From Nonomuraea pusilla (GTDB lineage: Bacteria > Actinomycetota > Actinomycetes > Streptosporangiales > Streptosporangiaceae): DNA of 64,000 nt. Below the pieces are notes generated by a model. It was not told where the DNA came from, did not search any database, and saw only the letters and a program-made list of their open reading frames with translations. The stretch covers positions 208,790 to 272,789 of the forward strand of contig NZ_FOBF01000012.1 in NCBI RefSeq assembly GCF_900109355.1, given 5' to 3'. How positions within the stretch are numbered: position 1 is the first letter of the stretch; each line of letters starts with the position of its first letter. A program made the translations under genes and the position numbers. This document shows, in pieces, positions 25,840 through 34,663 of the stretch.

Positions 25840-26506
25840 CGTCGCCCGCCAGCCGGTAGCCGGCGCCGCGCACGGTCTGCAGCGCGTTCCTCCCGAACGG
25901 CCCGTCGATCTTGCGGCGTAGGTAGCCGACGTACACCTCGACCACGTTCGGGTCGGTGTCGAAGGTGTCCCAGACGTGCTCCAGGATCTCCGACTTCGAC
26001 ACCACCTCGTCCCGCCGCCGCATCAGGAACTCCAGCAGCGCGAACTCCCTCGGCGTCAGCTCGACCTGCCGCCCGGCCCGCTCGACCCTGCGCCGCGCCG
26101 GGTCCAGCGACAGGTCGCCGGCCACCAGCACCGGCGGCCGCCGCCCGGCGTCGCGCCGCAGCAGCGCCCGCAACCTGGCCACCAGCACCACGTAGGAGAA
26201 CGGCTTGGTCAGGTAGTCGTCGGCGCCCAGGTCGAGCCCGTCGGCCATGTCGTACTCGCCGTCCTTGGCCGACAGCATGAGGATCGGCACCCAGTTCTCC
26301 TCGGCGCGCAACTGCTTGCAGACGTTGTAGCCCGACAGCCTCGGCAGCATGATGTCGAGCACCACGACGTCGTAGTCGCCCTGCCTGGCGGCGTGCAGGC
26401 CCTGCTCGCCGTCGTGGGCGAGGTCCACGGCGAACCCCTCGGCCTGCAGCCCCCGCTGGAGCGCGGCCGCCATGCGCCGCTCGTCCTCGACGACAAGCAC
26501 TCTCAT
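25832..26506 (-). CDS. OmpR/PhoB-type response regulator
   Basis: A 224-residue regulator: receiver domain (MRVLVVEDERRMAAAL, phospho-acceptor aspartate in VVLDIMLPRLSG, switch lysine in YLTKPFSY) and a C-terminal winged helix (LTPREFALLEFLMRR, then VVEVYVGYLRRKID). The ATG at 26504-26506 is chosen over the longer frame because GGGAGAA lies about 8 nt before it and the receiver begins there. It overlaps the kinase gene by 8 nt. Three CTGAGA boxes and one inverted copy lie 24-60 nt upstream, the expected layout for direct-repeat sites of this class. Confidence 0.93.
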   Translation of the reverse strand: MRVLVVEDERRMAAALQRGLQAEGFAVDLAHDGEQGLHAARQGDYDVVVLDIMLPRLSGYNVCKQLRAEENWVPILMLSAKDGEYDMADGLDLGADDYLTKPFSYVVLVARLRALLRRDAGRRPPVLVAGDLSLDPARRRVERAGRQVELTPREFALLEFLMRRRDEVVSKSEILEHVWDTFDTDPNVVEVYVGYLRRKIDGPFGRNALQTVRGAGYRLAGDGG

Positions 26507-26529
26507 GTGGCGATTCTCCCTTCCCCGGG

Positions 26530-26565
26530 CTGAGACGACGCTGAGAAGCCTGAGAGCCGTCTCAG
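26530..26565. promoter_or_regulatory. Phased CTGAGA boxes, array 1
   Basis: CTGAGA at 26530, 26541 and 26550 and its inverse TCTCAG at 26560, at 9-11 bp steps, just upstream of the response-regulator gene. Helical phasing fits tandem binding of an OmpR/PhoB-type regulator. Confidence 0.55.
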
Positions 26566-26659
26566 CCGTCTCGGCCTTCCGCCGGGCCCGCCCCAGCATG
26601 CCGGACCGGCCCTCGACGTGCGAGACCAGCCCTCCCCGCCCGCGCTCGCGCCCGTCTCG

Positions 26660-26685
26660 CTGAGAGAGGTCTCAGACAGTCTCAG
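26660..26685. promoter_or_regulatory. Phased CTGAGA boxes, array 2
   Basis: CTGAGA at 26660 and TCTCAG at 26670 and 26680, again at 10-bp steps, about 60-85 nt before the LolA-like gene. This is the same hexamer as array 1, so one regulator probably controls both directions. Confidence 0.55.
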
Positions 26686-26743
26686 GTCCGCCTAAGGAAG
26701 CATCACGCAGGCTCGGGACATCGACATACCGTTAAGGAGTGAG

Positions 26744-27913
26744 ATGCGTAGAGGCACGTTCGTGAGGTGGGGAGTGCCGATCGCGGCGGCGGCCGTGATC
26801 GGGGGCGCGATCGGGGCCGGCCCCGTGATCGCCGCCGTGAGCGGCGACCCCGTCCTGCCGGAGCGTTCGGCCCAGCAGTTGCTGGCCGACGCCGTCGCCG
26901 CCAGCGGCAAGTCAGGCGGGATCTCCCCCATGTCGGGCACCGTGCAGCAGACCGCGTCGCTGGGGCTGCCCGCGCTGCCCCAGGCCGCCGGGGGCTCCCC
27001 GATGAGCCTGCTGTCCGGTTCGCACGAGGTGAAGGTCTGGTACGGGGGCGCCGACAAGGTCCGCGTCGCCATGCCGACCCAGCTCAGCGAGACCAACCTG
27101 ATCGTGAACGGCGACCAGGCGTGGTACTGGGACAGCTCCGCCAACACCGCCACCAAGATCACGGTGAAGGCGGGCGAGGGCTGGCGGAAGGCCCCGGCCA
27201 CGCCCCGGCCCACCGACCTGACGCCGCAGCAGATCGCCGCGCACCTGCTGGCCTCGGCCGACAAGGACACCGCGGTCCGCGTCATCAACACCGCCGAGGT
27301 GGCGGGCAGGCCCGTCTACCAGCTCGTCCTCGCCCCGAAGGCGGAGGGCTCGCTGGTGCAGGAGATCCGCCTCGCGCTCGACGGCGAGACGTACGTCCCG
27401 CTGCAGGTCGAGGTGTACGCCAAGGGCTCGGCCGAGCCGGCGTACCAGATCGGCTTCACCCAGGTCACGTTCACGCCGCCCGCGCCGGAGAACTTCACCT
27501 TCACCCCGCCCGCGGGGGCGAAGGTCGAGGAGAAGACGTTCGGCGACACGGGGCTCGGCGCGCAGGCCGAGGAGCGGGCCGAGCACGCCAGGGAGGTCGC
27601 CGGTCAGGCGAAGGTCGTCGGTTCGGGCTGGACGTCGGTGGCGGTGCTGCCGCTGTCCGCCGCGGACCTCGCCAAGACCGGCACGGAGACCGGCACCGGG
27701 ACCGGCGCCGCGAACGGCGACGGGAACGGCGACAAGAACGCGGGCGCCGTGCTGGACACGGTGCTGAAGTCCGCCAAGCCGGTCAGCGGCCCGTGGGGAA
27801 CGGGCAGGGTCGTCACGACCAAGCTCGTCACCGCCCTGCTGACCGACGACGGCCGCCTGCTGGTCGGCGCGGTCACCCCGGAGGAGATCGTCAAGGCGGC
27901 GGGCGTCAAGTGA
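26744..27913 (+). CDS. LolA-like/DUF2092-type exported protein
   Basis: A 389-residue exported protein with an N-terminal signal or anchor (VRWGVPIAAAAVIGGAIGAG) and a LolA/RseB-like beta domain (VKVWYGGADKVRVAMPTQ, NLIVNGDQAWYWDSSANT, VYQLVLAPKA). There is no lipobox cysteine. In Gram-positive actinobacteria such proteins are thought to bind lipids or sense envelope stress outside the membrane. TAAGGAG lies just upstream of the ATG. The stop overlaps the next gene (GTGA), so it heads a LolA-like/ATPase/permease operon facing the two-component system. Confidence 0.82.
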   Translation: MRRGTFVRWGVPIAAAAVIGGAIGAGPVIAAVSGDPVLPERSAQQLLADAVAASGKSGGISPMSGTVQQTASLGLPALPQAAGGSPMSLLSGSHEVKVWYGGADKVRVAMPTQLSETNLIVNGDQAWYWDSSANTATKITVKAGEGWRKAPATPRPTDLTPQQIAAHLLASADKDTAVRVINTAEVAGRPVYQLVLAPKAEGSLVQEIRLALDGETYVPLQVEVYAKGSAEPAYQIGFTQVTFTPPAPENFTFTPPAGAKVEEKTFGDTGLGAQAEERAEHAREVAGQAKVVGSGWTSVAVLPLSAADLAKTGTETGTGTGAANGDGNGDKNAGAVLDTVLKSAKPVSGPWGTGRVVTTKLVTALLTDDGRLLVGAVTPEEIVKAAGVK

Positions 27914-28950
27914 CGACCGCGACGCGGGAAGCGGGGGCGCCCTTCGGGGCGGCCCCGCCGTCGTCCGGGCACGCCGCCACGGACGCCGCCACGGACGCCG
28001 CCACGGACGCTGCCATCGTCACCCGGGGGCTGACGAAGCGCTTCCGCGGCGGTCAGGTGGCCGTCGACGCGCTCGACCTCACCGTGCCCCGCGGCTCGGT
28101 CTACGGCTTCCTCGGGCCGAACGGCTCGGGCAAGACCACCACGATCCGGATGCTCCTCGGCCTCGTCACGCCCACCGAGGGCGAGCATGCCATGCTCGGG
28201 CTGCCCCTGGCCAGGGCCCTGCCCAAGGTGGGGGCGCTGGTGGAGGGGCCGGCCTTCCACCCCTACCTGTCGGGAACGGCCAACCTGATGCGCCTCGACG
28301 CCGCCGACCCGACCGCGCCCAGGTCCACCGCGGGGCGGCGCGTGGCGGAGGCGCTGGAGCGGGTGGGCCTGTCGGCCGCCGCGGGCAAGCGCTACCGGGC
28401 GTACTCGCTCGGCATGCGCCAGCGTCTGGCCATCGCCGCCGCCCTGCTCGGGCCGCGCGAGCTGCTCATCCTGGACGAGCCCACCAACGGGCTCGACCCG
28501 CAGGGCACCAGGGAGGTGCGGACGCTGGTCAGGGAGATCGCGGCCGACGGCACCACGGTGTTCGTCTCCTCGCACCTGCTGGCCGAGATCGAGCAGATGT
28601 GCACGCACGCCGCGATCATGCGGGCGGGGCGGCTCGTCGCCGACGGCACGATCGTCTCGCTGCGCGGCGGCCTGGTCTCCAGGATCAGGGTGGAGACCTC
28701 CGACCCGGCCGCGGCGGCCCGGGCGCTGGACGCGCTCGGCCTGGCCGACGTGCGCCTGACGGACGGCGCCGCCCTGGCCCCCGGACTGGCCGGCGAGGTG
28801 ACGGCGGAGCTGGGCGGGCACGCGCCCGAGCGGATCAACGCCGCGCTGGTGGGCGACGGCGTGCCGGTGCGGGGGCTCGCCGTGGTGCGGCCCAGCCTGG
28901 AGGACGTGTTCGTGGGACTGACGGGAGAGGGTTTCGATGTCGACGGCTGA
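27910..28950 (+). CDS. ABC transporter ATPase
   Basis: A 346-residue DrrA/CcmA-class ATPase. A 35-residue Ala-rich leader with ATDA repeats precedes the domain; Walker A is GPNGSGKTT, the signature region is YSLGMRQRL, Walker B is LLILDEPTNGLD, and the switch histidine is in VSSHLLAEIEQ. A C-terminal extension of about 90 residues follows the ATPase core. GTG start overlaps the upstream stop by 4 nt and the end overlaps the permease. It drives the permease encoded next. Confidence 0.9.
   Translation: MTTATREAGAPFGAAPPSSGHAATDAATDAATDAAIVTRGLTKRFRGGQVAVDALDLTVPRGSVYGFLGPNGSGKTTTIRMLLGLVTPTEGEHAMLGLPLARALPKVGALVEGPAFHPYLSGTANLMRLDAADPTAPRSTAGRRVAEALERVGLSAAAGKRYRAYSLGMRQRLAIAAALLGPRELLILDEPTNGLDPQGTREVRTLVREIAADGTTVFVSSHLLAEIEQMCTHAAIMRAGRLVADGTIVSLRGGLVSRIRVETSDPAAAARALDALGLADVRLTDGAALAPGLAGEVTAELGGHAPERINAALVGDGVPVRGLAVVRPSLEDVFVGLTGEGFDVDG
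27973..28008. repeat. 12-bp in-frame repeat, three copies
   Basis: Unit GCCGCCACGGAC, three perfect copies encoding AATD repeats in the ATPase leader. Confidence 0.8.
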
Positions 28951-29962
28951 CACCCGGCACCACGACAGGACGGCCACCGGCCCCCAGGACGGTCCCGAGA
29001 CGGCGGGGGAGCGGCGGACGCCCGGCCTGGTGCCGGTGACCGAGACGCTGCGCAGCGTCGAGCGCCGGCCGCCCGTCCCCGGCGAGGCGGGGCCGGGGGA
29101 GGCCGCGGGCCGGCGGGCAGGGGCGGGGGCGGGCCGGCGGCCGGGGGCGGGGGCGGCGTTCCTGCGGCTGCTCGGCTCCGAGCTGGGCCTGACCTTCCGC
29201 CGCCCGCGCAACCAGGCGATGCTCGGCGTGCTCGCCGTCGTCCCCGTGGTGGTGGGCGTCGCGCTGCGGCTCTTCGCCGGCGACGACGGCATGGGCGGCG
29301 TCATCGCGGCCGTCGCCGGCAACGGCCTCATGCTGACCTTCGCGTCGCTGTCGTTCCTGACCGTGCTGCTCATGCCGGTCACGGTCAGCGTGGTCGCGGG
29401 CGACGCGCTCGCCGGCGAGGCGGCGGCCGGGACGCTGCGCTACCTGCTGGCCGCGCCCGCCGGGCGCACCCGGCTGCTCATGGTCAAGTACCTGAACGCC
29501 GTGCTGTTCTCGTTCGCCGTGACGGCCGTCGTGGCGGCGTCGGCGCTGCTCACCGGGCTCGTGCTGTTCCCGACCGGACCCGTGACGCTGCTGTCGGGCA
29601 CGACGGTCTCCGTGGCCGAGGGGCTGCTGCGTGTCCTCCTCACCGTCGGGTACGTCGGGGCGGGGATGGCGGCGCTGGCCGCCGTGGCCCTCGCCATGTC
29701 GGCGTTCACCGAGGTGTCGATCGGCGCGATCGCCGGCACGGTGGTGTTCGTCGTCGTCAGCCAGGTGCTGCGGGCGGTGCCGCAGCTCGACGGGCTCGCG
29801 CCGTACCTGCTGCCGACCTGGTGGATGCGGTTCGACGGGGTGCTGCGCGACCCGGTCGCCACGGGCGACATGGCGCAGGGCCTGCTCGTGTTCGGCGCGT
29901 ACGTCCTGCTGTTCGGCTCGATCGCCTGGGCCCGCTTCACCGGCAAGGACATCACCTCGTGA
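28937..29962 (+). CDS. ABC-2 permease
   Basis: A 341-residue permease. About 75 residues of Arg/Gly/Pro-rich leader precede six membrane helices (first LGVLAVVPVVVGVALRLF); EAAAGTLRYLLAAPAGR matches the amphipathic coupling region of NatB/ABC-2 permeases. It overlaps the ATPase gene by 14 nt. Together with the LolA-like protein it could move a lipid or peptide across the membrane; the cargo is unknown. A strong hairpin follows the stop by 13 nt. Confidence 0.88.
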   Translation: MSTADTRHHDRTATGPQDGPETAGERRTPGLVPVTETLRSVERRPPVPGEAGPGEAAGRRAGAGAGRRPGAGAAFLRLLGSELGLTFRRPRNQAMLGVLAVVPVVVGVALRLFAGDDGMGGVIAAVAGNGLMLTFASLSFLTVLLMPVTVSVVAGDALAGEAAAGTLRYLLAAPAGRTRLLMVKYLNAVLFSFAVTAVVAASALLTGLVLFPTGPVTLLSGTTVSVAEGLLRVLLTVGYVGAGMAALAAVALAMSAFTEVSIGAIAGTVVFVVVSQVLRAVPQLDGLAPYLLPTWWMRFDGVLRDPVATGDMAQGLLVFGAYVLLFGSIAWARFTGKDITS

Positions 29963-29975
29963 CGCCCTGCCAGGA

Positions 29976-30003
29976 CCGGCGCCCGCGCGGGAGCGGGCGC
30001 CGG
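29976..30003. terminator. Hairpin terminator between convergent operons
   Basis: Perfect 11-bp stem CCGGCGCCCGC / GCGGGCGCCGG with a 6-nt loop, placed 13 nt after the permease stop and 9 nt from the YcnI stop on the other strand. Confidence 0.75.
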
Positions 30004-30011
30004 GGGCCGGG

Positions 30012-30773
30012 TCAGGACGCGCGCCTGCGCAGCCCCAGCAGGGCGAGCACGACGGCCACGACGCCCGCGGCCAGGCCCGCGCCGCCCAGGAGCCGGGCGG
30101 TGCCGTCGGAGGAGGACGCGGCCACCACCGTCGGCGCAGTCGCCGTGGCGGGCTGAGCCGCCGCCTGGGCGCTCGGCGAGGCGGCCGCCCCGTGCCCCGC
30201 GCCGCCCGACGCGGGCACCAGCTTCAGCACCGGCGCCGGGCGCTCCGGCTCCGAGCCGTCGGCCTTGGGCGCGTCGGACCAGTCGACGACCTCGCCCCCC
30301 GAGTACGTCTGCTTCGTCGGGAACAGCAGCGAGTCGGTGTCCTCGGGCAGCTGCCCCATCGACACCTCGAACTCCTGGAACTGCCCCGGCTTGATCTCGC
30401 CGCCGGACCAGACGACCTTGGTCACGGCCTCCTTGAGGTCGCCGTACTCCGTCTTGACCGGCGTGGGCAGCTTGCCCTCGGTGACCTTGACGTCCCAGCC
30501 GGGCACGGGCTTGACCGACACGAACGCGAGCGGGTGGTCGGAGGGGAAGGCGACCTCGACCTTGACGGTGGAGGCGTCGTCGCGCTCGTTCGGGACGCGG
30601 AAGGCGACCTTGCTGAAACCGCCCTGCTCGGCGGTGCCGGGGTTGACGCTGACATGGGCCAGCGCGGGCACGGCCAGGGCGGCGGTGAGCGCGGTGGCGG
30701 AGGCGAGCACGGTCGCCGCGCGGCGGGCGCCGGACAGGGCGCGGGGGCCGGAGACGAGCCCGGAGATACGCAT
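30012..30773 (-). CDS. YcnI-family (DUF1775) copper-binding protein
   Basis: A 253-residue exported, membrane-anchored YcnI protein. The signal peptide ends at ALAVPALA, leaving His as the first mature residue (HVSVNPGTAEQG); this histidine, with a glutamate and a tryptophan, forms the copper site in characterised YcnI. A Ser/Ala-rich linker and a C-terminal helix with basic tail (GVVAVVLALLGLRRRAS) anchor it. GGAG lies 8 nt before the ATG, within the short palindrome GTGGA-GT-TCCAC. It probably functions as an extracellular copper chaperone. It lies 46 nt after a polytopic membrane gene and is likely co-transcribed. Confidence 0.85.
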   Translation of the reverse strand: MRISGLVSGPRALSGARRAATVLASATALTAALAVPALAHVSVNPGTAEQGGFSKVAFRVPNERDDASTVKVEVAFPSDHPLAFVSVKPVPGWDVKVTEGKLPTPVKTEYGDLKEAVTKVVWSGGEIKPGQFQEFEVSMGQLPEDTDSLLFPTKQTYSGGEVVDWSDAPKADGSEPERPAPVLKLVPASGGAGHGAAASPSAQAAAQPATATAPTVVAASSSDGTARLLGGAGLAAGVVAVVLALLGLRRRAS

Positions 30774-30819
30774 GGTGGAACTCCACTTGAGAAGGAAGAG
30801 CCGGAAAGGGTGTCAGAGG

Positions 30820-31500
30820 TCAGGCGGGAAGTGGAGGACCGCGCCTGGCCAGGCTGTGGCGGAGGGCCGGGGCCGCGGGGACGGCCCTGGTGCGTACGAC
30901 GGGGACGAGGGACGGCGGCGCGGGCACCGCGACCGCCCTCAGCGGTGTCAGCCTTCGGCCGAGCCGGCGCAGCAGCGCCCAGAGCGCGGCCTCGCCGCGG
31001 GCCAGCCACCAGGCGGTGAGCAGCGACGCGGTCAGGTGCGCGAGCAGCATGCCGGCGCCGACCGCGAGCCCGCCGCCGTGGCCGTGCACCGCCACCGGGC
31101 CCCCGTCGGCGAGCAGCGAGGCGTCCTGACCGGCCAGGGCCGGGGGCGCGCCCGCGCTCACGTCTTCGAGCGGCGGGCCCGGTGAGGCGGCCGGGCCGGC
31201 GGCGCTCCCGAGGAGCCTGTGCAGGGACGTGTAGGCGTTGGTGTCGTCGGCGAAGAGCTCGTGCAGGCCGAACTGCGCCGCCACCAGCACCGCGCTGATG
31301 GAGCCGGCCGAGCGCTCCCGGCCGGCGAGCGCCAGCCCTGCCGCGAACGCGGCGGCGAACCCGGCCGTCGCCGTGGCGGGCGCGGGCCCCGAGCCGCCGC
31401 CCAGCCGGTGGGCGAGCGCGGCGAGGGTCACGCAGACGGCGGCGAAGGCGGCGGTCCGCGCGAGCCGGAGGGGGAGTCGCGCACGCATGGCAGTGCTCAT
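30820..31500 (-). CDS. Multi-helix membrane protein upstream of YcnI gene
   Basis: No family recognised. The 226 residues hold four or so Ala/Leu-rich helices (RTAAFAAVCVTLAALAHRL; TAGFAAAFAAGLALAG; AVLVAAQFGLHELF; AVGAGMLLAHLTASLLTAWW) and histidine-bearing loops (GPVAVHGHGGG, QFGLHEL) that could bind metal. It is the first gene before ycnI, 46 nt away. Genes in this position in actinobacteria often encode copper-uptake or accessory membrane proteins, so a metal role is a reasonable but unproven guess. Confidence 0.6.
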   Translation of the reverse strand: MSTAMRARLPLRLARTAAFAAVCVTLAALAHRLGGGSGPAPATATAGFAAAFAAGLALAGRERSAGSISAVLVAAQFGLHELFADDTNAYTSLHRLLGSAAGPAASPGPPLEDVSAGAPPALAGQDASLLADGGPVAVHGHGGGLAVGAGMLLAHLTASLLTAWWLARGEAALWALLRRLGRRLTPLRAVAVPAPPSLVPVVRTRAVPAAPALRHSLARRGPPLPA

Positions 31501-31638
31501 GCTCTCACGCGGGCACGCCTTCGGGAGGGCCCCATGCGCAAAGGCTCTGGCCGCCCGACGCCGAGCCGCGTGACGCCTGTCGGTGGACGGCCTTTGTCGC
31601 TAGTGTCTTGCCGACCGCGTTGACATGAGGTGAGAACG

Positions 31639-32103
31639 TTGCGGCATTTAGGTGGTCTGTTCATCGGCTTGGTGGTGACCGCGGGCGTGCTGGGCGGCGG
31701 CGGGTGGGCGGTGCGGCAGCTGTCCGGCGCGGCGGGCGGCCCTCCTCCTCAGCAGACGCTCTGGGTCGCGCTCGGCGCCATGGCCGCGGTCGGCCTGGTC
31801 GTCGGGCTCGTCATGGCGGGGCGGGTCTCGCCGATCGCCGCGTTCGTGCCCTCCCTGGTCCTGCTGGCCTGGACCGTCGTCTACGCGCTCGACACCGCCC
31901 GCGCGCTGTCGTTCGTGCCGTCGGACCCGTCGCTGGACCCGCTCGTCAGGGACGTGGGCGCGGGCGCCGCCACGCTGCTCACGACCGGCGTGCTCGCCCT
32001 GCTCGGGGTGGCCCTGTTCATCCCCGTGCTGATGCCGTCGCGCTGGTCGCGCGGCGGCGACGCCGACGACGACTACGAGTCCGGCCAGGAGGGTTACTAC
32101 TGA
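31639..32103 (+). CDS. Four-helix membrane protein of unknown function
   Basis: A 154-residue membrane protein with four predicted helices (GGLFIGLVVTAGVLGGGGWA, LWVALGAMAAVGLVVGLVMA, IAAFVPSLVLLAWTVVYAL, LLTTGVLALLGVALFIPVLM) and an acidic tail (GDADDDYESGQEGYY). No function recognised. The TTG at 31639 has GAGG 8 nt upstream; the in-frame GTG at 31630 has no RBS and is the alternative. The last 7 nt overlap the convergent ABC ATPase gene. Confidence 0.65.
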   Translation: MRHLGGLFIGLVVTAGVLGGGGWAVRQLSGAAGGPPPQQTLWVALGAMAAVGLVVGLVMAGRVSPIAAFVPSLVLLAWTVVYALDTARALSFVPSDPSLDPLVRDVGAGAATLLTTGVLALLGVALFIPVLMPSRWSRGGDADDDYESGQEGYY

Positions 32104-32900
32104 TCCCGCGCCCGTCGGAGCGCCCGCGCCGGCTCCTCCGCGGGTGACGCGGCCGCCCGGCGCCCGGCGGTGTAGAGGTGGGTGACGACGTCCTCGATCG
32201 TCGTCCGGCCGGGGACGGTGGCCATGAGGCCGGCGAGCGTGCCGTCGAAGGCCAGCCGTCCGTGGTCGATGAGCACGACTCGGCGGCAGAGCCGCTCGAC
32301 GTCGCCCAGGTCGTGGGTGGTGAGCAGCACGGTGGTGCCCCGCTCGGCGTTGAGCCTGAGCAGGAAGTCGCGGATGCCGGCCTTGCTCACGACGTCCAGG
32401 CCGATGGTGGGTTCGTCGAGCACGAGCACCTCGGGCGCGTGGAGCAGCGCGGCGGCGAGGTCGCCGCGCATGCGCTGGCCCAGGCTGAGCTGCCGCACCG
32501 GGGTGCGCAGGAAGGTCCCGAGGTCGAGCGTCTCGCACAGCTCGTCCAGCCGCTCCGCGAACGTTCTACGATCTACTTTGTAAAGGTGCCGGACCAGCTG
32601 GAAGCTGTCGGCGAGCGGCAGGTCCCACCAGAGGGTGGTGCGCTGGCCGAAGACGACGCCGATGCGGCGCGCGAGCGCCGTGCGGCGGCGCGACGGGTCG
32701 AGCCCCGCCACCCGCACGCTGCCCGACGTGGGCGTGAGGATGCCGCAGAGCATCTTGATCGTCGTGGACTTGCCCGCGCCGTTGGGGCCGAGGCAGCCGA
32801 CGAACTCGCCCCGCCCGACGGTGAACGACAGGTCGCGCACGGCGTGGACGACGGTCCGCCTGACCTTGAAGGAGCGTCCCGCCCGGTCGAGCTCGATCAT
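32097..32900 (-). CDS. ABC ATPase of an ABC-2 exporter
   Basis: A 267-residue ATPase. Walker A is GPNGAGKST, the signature is LSLGQRMRGDLAAALL (LSLGQ instead of LSGGQ), Walker B is VLVLDEPTIGLD and the switch histidine is in LLTTHDLGDVE. The sequence closely fits ATPases that pair with two DUF990-type permeases. ATG start overlaps the permease stop (ATGA) and GGGAGTCAAGG lies just before. It is the third gene of a three-gene operon. The cargo is unknown. Confidence 0.88.
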   Translation of the reverse strand: MIELDRAGRSFKVRRTVVHAVRDLSFTVGRGEFVGCLGPNGAGKSTTIKMLCGILTPTSGSVRVAGLDPSRRRTALARRIGVVFGQRTTLWWDLPLADSFQLVRHLYKVDRRTFAERLDELCETLDLGTFLRTPVRQLSLGQRMRGDLAAALLHAPEVLVLDEPTIGLDVVSKAGIRDFLLRLNAERGTTVLLTTHDLGDVERLCRRVVLIDHGRLAFDGTLAGLMATVPGRTTIEDVVTHLYTAGRRAAASPAEEPARALRRARDQ

Positions 32901-33691
32901 CCTTGACTCCCTGTGGAGCGGTAGTGCCTGATGCCCTGCCGCCAGGCGAGCGCGGCGAGCAGGGAGAGGAGGAGCGCGGCGGCCGGGCCGAGGAAGCGCG
33001 TGAACTCCGGCGTGCCGCACGGGTCGGGCCTGCCCAGCACGTACAGGCCCGGCTGCCAGTTGACGAAGGCCAGCGGCAGGACGTACGTGACGCCGCGCAC
33101 CAGGTCGCGGCCGTACACGCTGAGCGGGTACTGGGTGAGCTGCTGGCCGCCGTAGGTGAAGGAGTTGACCACCTCGGGGGCGTCGGTGAGCAGGAACTGC
33201 AGCGCCCCGGCGAGCGTCCAGAGCGCCGCGAAGATCACGATGCCGGTGGCGAGCATGACGGGGATCATCCAGGCGCGCCGCCAGTCGGGCCCGATCACGG
33301 CCACGGAGTGGCCGAGGACGGCCGCCGCCTGCAGGACGCGCCCGATCCGAGCGGGGACGAACCGGTCGGCGGCGAGCTGGACCCACGCGGCCGCGGGCCT
33401 GATGAGGACGACGTCGAGCGTGCCGGCCCTGATGTGGCCGCTGACCCGGTCGATGTTGCCGATGAGGAGGTCGGTGACGCAGAAGGCCAGCGACGCGGCG
33501 CCGTACAGGAACAGGACCTCGTCGCGGGAGAACCCGGCCAGCGCGGTGGTGTTGGCGAAGACGACGAGGATGACGCCCAGGTCGACGGCGGCCGTGACCG
33601 TGGTGAACACGGCCGCCAGCGCGAACGAGGCGGGGTAGGCGGCGGCGGAGCGGGTCCACGTCCAGATGAGCAGCGCGTACGTCCTAACCAC
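32897..33691 (-). CDS. ABC-2 permease (DUF990-type), subunit B
   Basis: A 264-residue permease with six helices. GNIDRVSGHIRAGTLDVVLIRP matches the conserved cytosolic coupling region of this family and SVYGRDLVRGVTYVLPLAFV the C-terminal signature. It overlaps the ATPase by 4 nt and the other permease by 8 nt, so the three are translationally coupled and should make a heteromeric exporter. Confidence 0.86.
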   Translation of the reverse strand: MVRTYALLIWTWTRSAAAYPASFALAAVFTTVTAAVDLGVILVVFANTTALAGFSRDEVLFLYGAASLAFCVTDLLIGNIDRVSGHIRAGTLDVVLIRPAAAWVQLAADRFVPARIGRVLQAAAVLGHSVAVIGPDWRRAWMIPVMLATGIVIFAALWTLAGALQFLLTDAPEVVNSFTYGGQQLTQYPLSVYGRDLVRGVTYVLPLAFVNWQPGLYVLGRPDPCGTPEFTRFLGPAAALLLSLLAALAWRQGIRHYRSTGSQG

Positions 33692-34526
33692 CCTGGATCA
33701 CCACCCGGTGGCGGATCGCGCGGGTGCCGAGCACGCCGAGCCCGGCCAGGACGACCGTCCAGAACGCCTGGAAGGCGAGGGTCGGCCCGATGGGGGCGGT
33801 GCCGAGGTAGAGGTCGGCGGGCGCCTGGACGATGGCGGCCCAGGGCAGCGCGGCCGCCACCTCGCCGAGCGCGCCGGGGAAGAGGCCGAGCGGCAGGAGC
33901 ATGCCGCTGAAGAACGTGGTGAGCACGAGCGACAGGACGTTCACCCCGCGGTCGTCGGTGAGCCAGCACACCGACAGGGCGACGAGGTAACGCCAGCCGA
34001 AGCTGACCGCGAAGGCGGCGAGCAGCCCGGCGGCGAGCGCGGCCCAGCGGGCGGGGCCGTCGGGGGCCGTGATGCCGAACAGCGCCGCGCCGGCCAGCAG
34101 GGGCGGCACGCCGCGGACGGCCAGCAGGTACGCCGCCCTGCCGAGGTCCTCGGCGAACGCCCAGAGCTGGAGCGGCGCGGGACGGACGAGGTCGAGGGCG
34201 ATGTCGCCGCTGCGGATGCGTTCGGGGATGCCGAGGCCGCCGCCGAAGAGCTGCATCGGCCCGATGAACGCCTGCGTGACGAAGCAGAAGGTGACGGCGT
34301 CGGCCACGTCGTAGCCGGCCAGGCCGGGGCGGGCCTGCCAGAGGGCGATGAGCGTGTACGCGCGCAGGACGCCGAAGACGGTGTTGGTGAACGCCCCGGC
34401 GAGCGCGGCTCCCGGGTAGGCGGCGTGCCTGCGGAAGCCGTGGCGGACGAGGCGGGCGTAGAGGGCGGGCGTGGTGTCCTCCGGAGGGTGACGGCACGGT
34501 GACGGAACGTGCGGGGAGTGGGGCAT
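33684..34526 (-). CDS. ABC-2 permease (DUF990-type), subunit A
   Basis: A 280-residue permease, paralogous to its neighbour: ERIRSGDIALDLVRPAPLQLW is the coupling motif and six helices follow. The ATG at 34524-34526 is the best start before AFTNTVFGVLRAYTLIALWQ; the longer frame is not conserved. No clear Shine-Dalgarno is seen, so it may be leaderless or start slightly elsewhere. It is the first gene of the operon. Confidence 0.8.
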   Translation of the reverse strand: MPHSPHVPSPCRHPPEDTTPALYARLVRHGFRRHAAYPGAALAGAFTNTVFGVLRAYTLIALWQARPGLAGYDVADAVTFCFVTQAFIGPMQLFGGGLGIPERIRSGDIALDLVRPAPLQLWAFAEDLGRAAYLLAVRGVPPLLAGAALFGITAPDGPARWAALAAGLLAAFAVSFGWRYLVALSVCWLTDDRGVNVLSLVLTTFFSGMLLPLGLFPGALGEVAAALPWAAIVQAPADLYLGTAPIGPTLAFQAFWTVVLAGLGVLGTRAIRHRVVIQGG

Positions 34527-34663
34527 GGGTGCGGGAGGGGCCGTGGGTGCGGGAAGGGGCCGTGGAATTATCCGTCGCTGGTCGGGGCGGGGCAACGGGT
34601 TAAACGCGAGGTCGATCCCCATGGAGGTTTGACCCGAAATATCCGTGTAAGGGATGAGATTCT

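Noticed and set aside
31619..31625. TTGACA before the four-helix membrane gene
   Set aside because: A -10 for this hexamer would lie inside the coding sequence; a weaker TGTCGG-N17-TAGTGT pair upstream is better placed.
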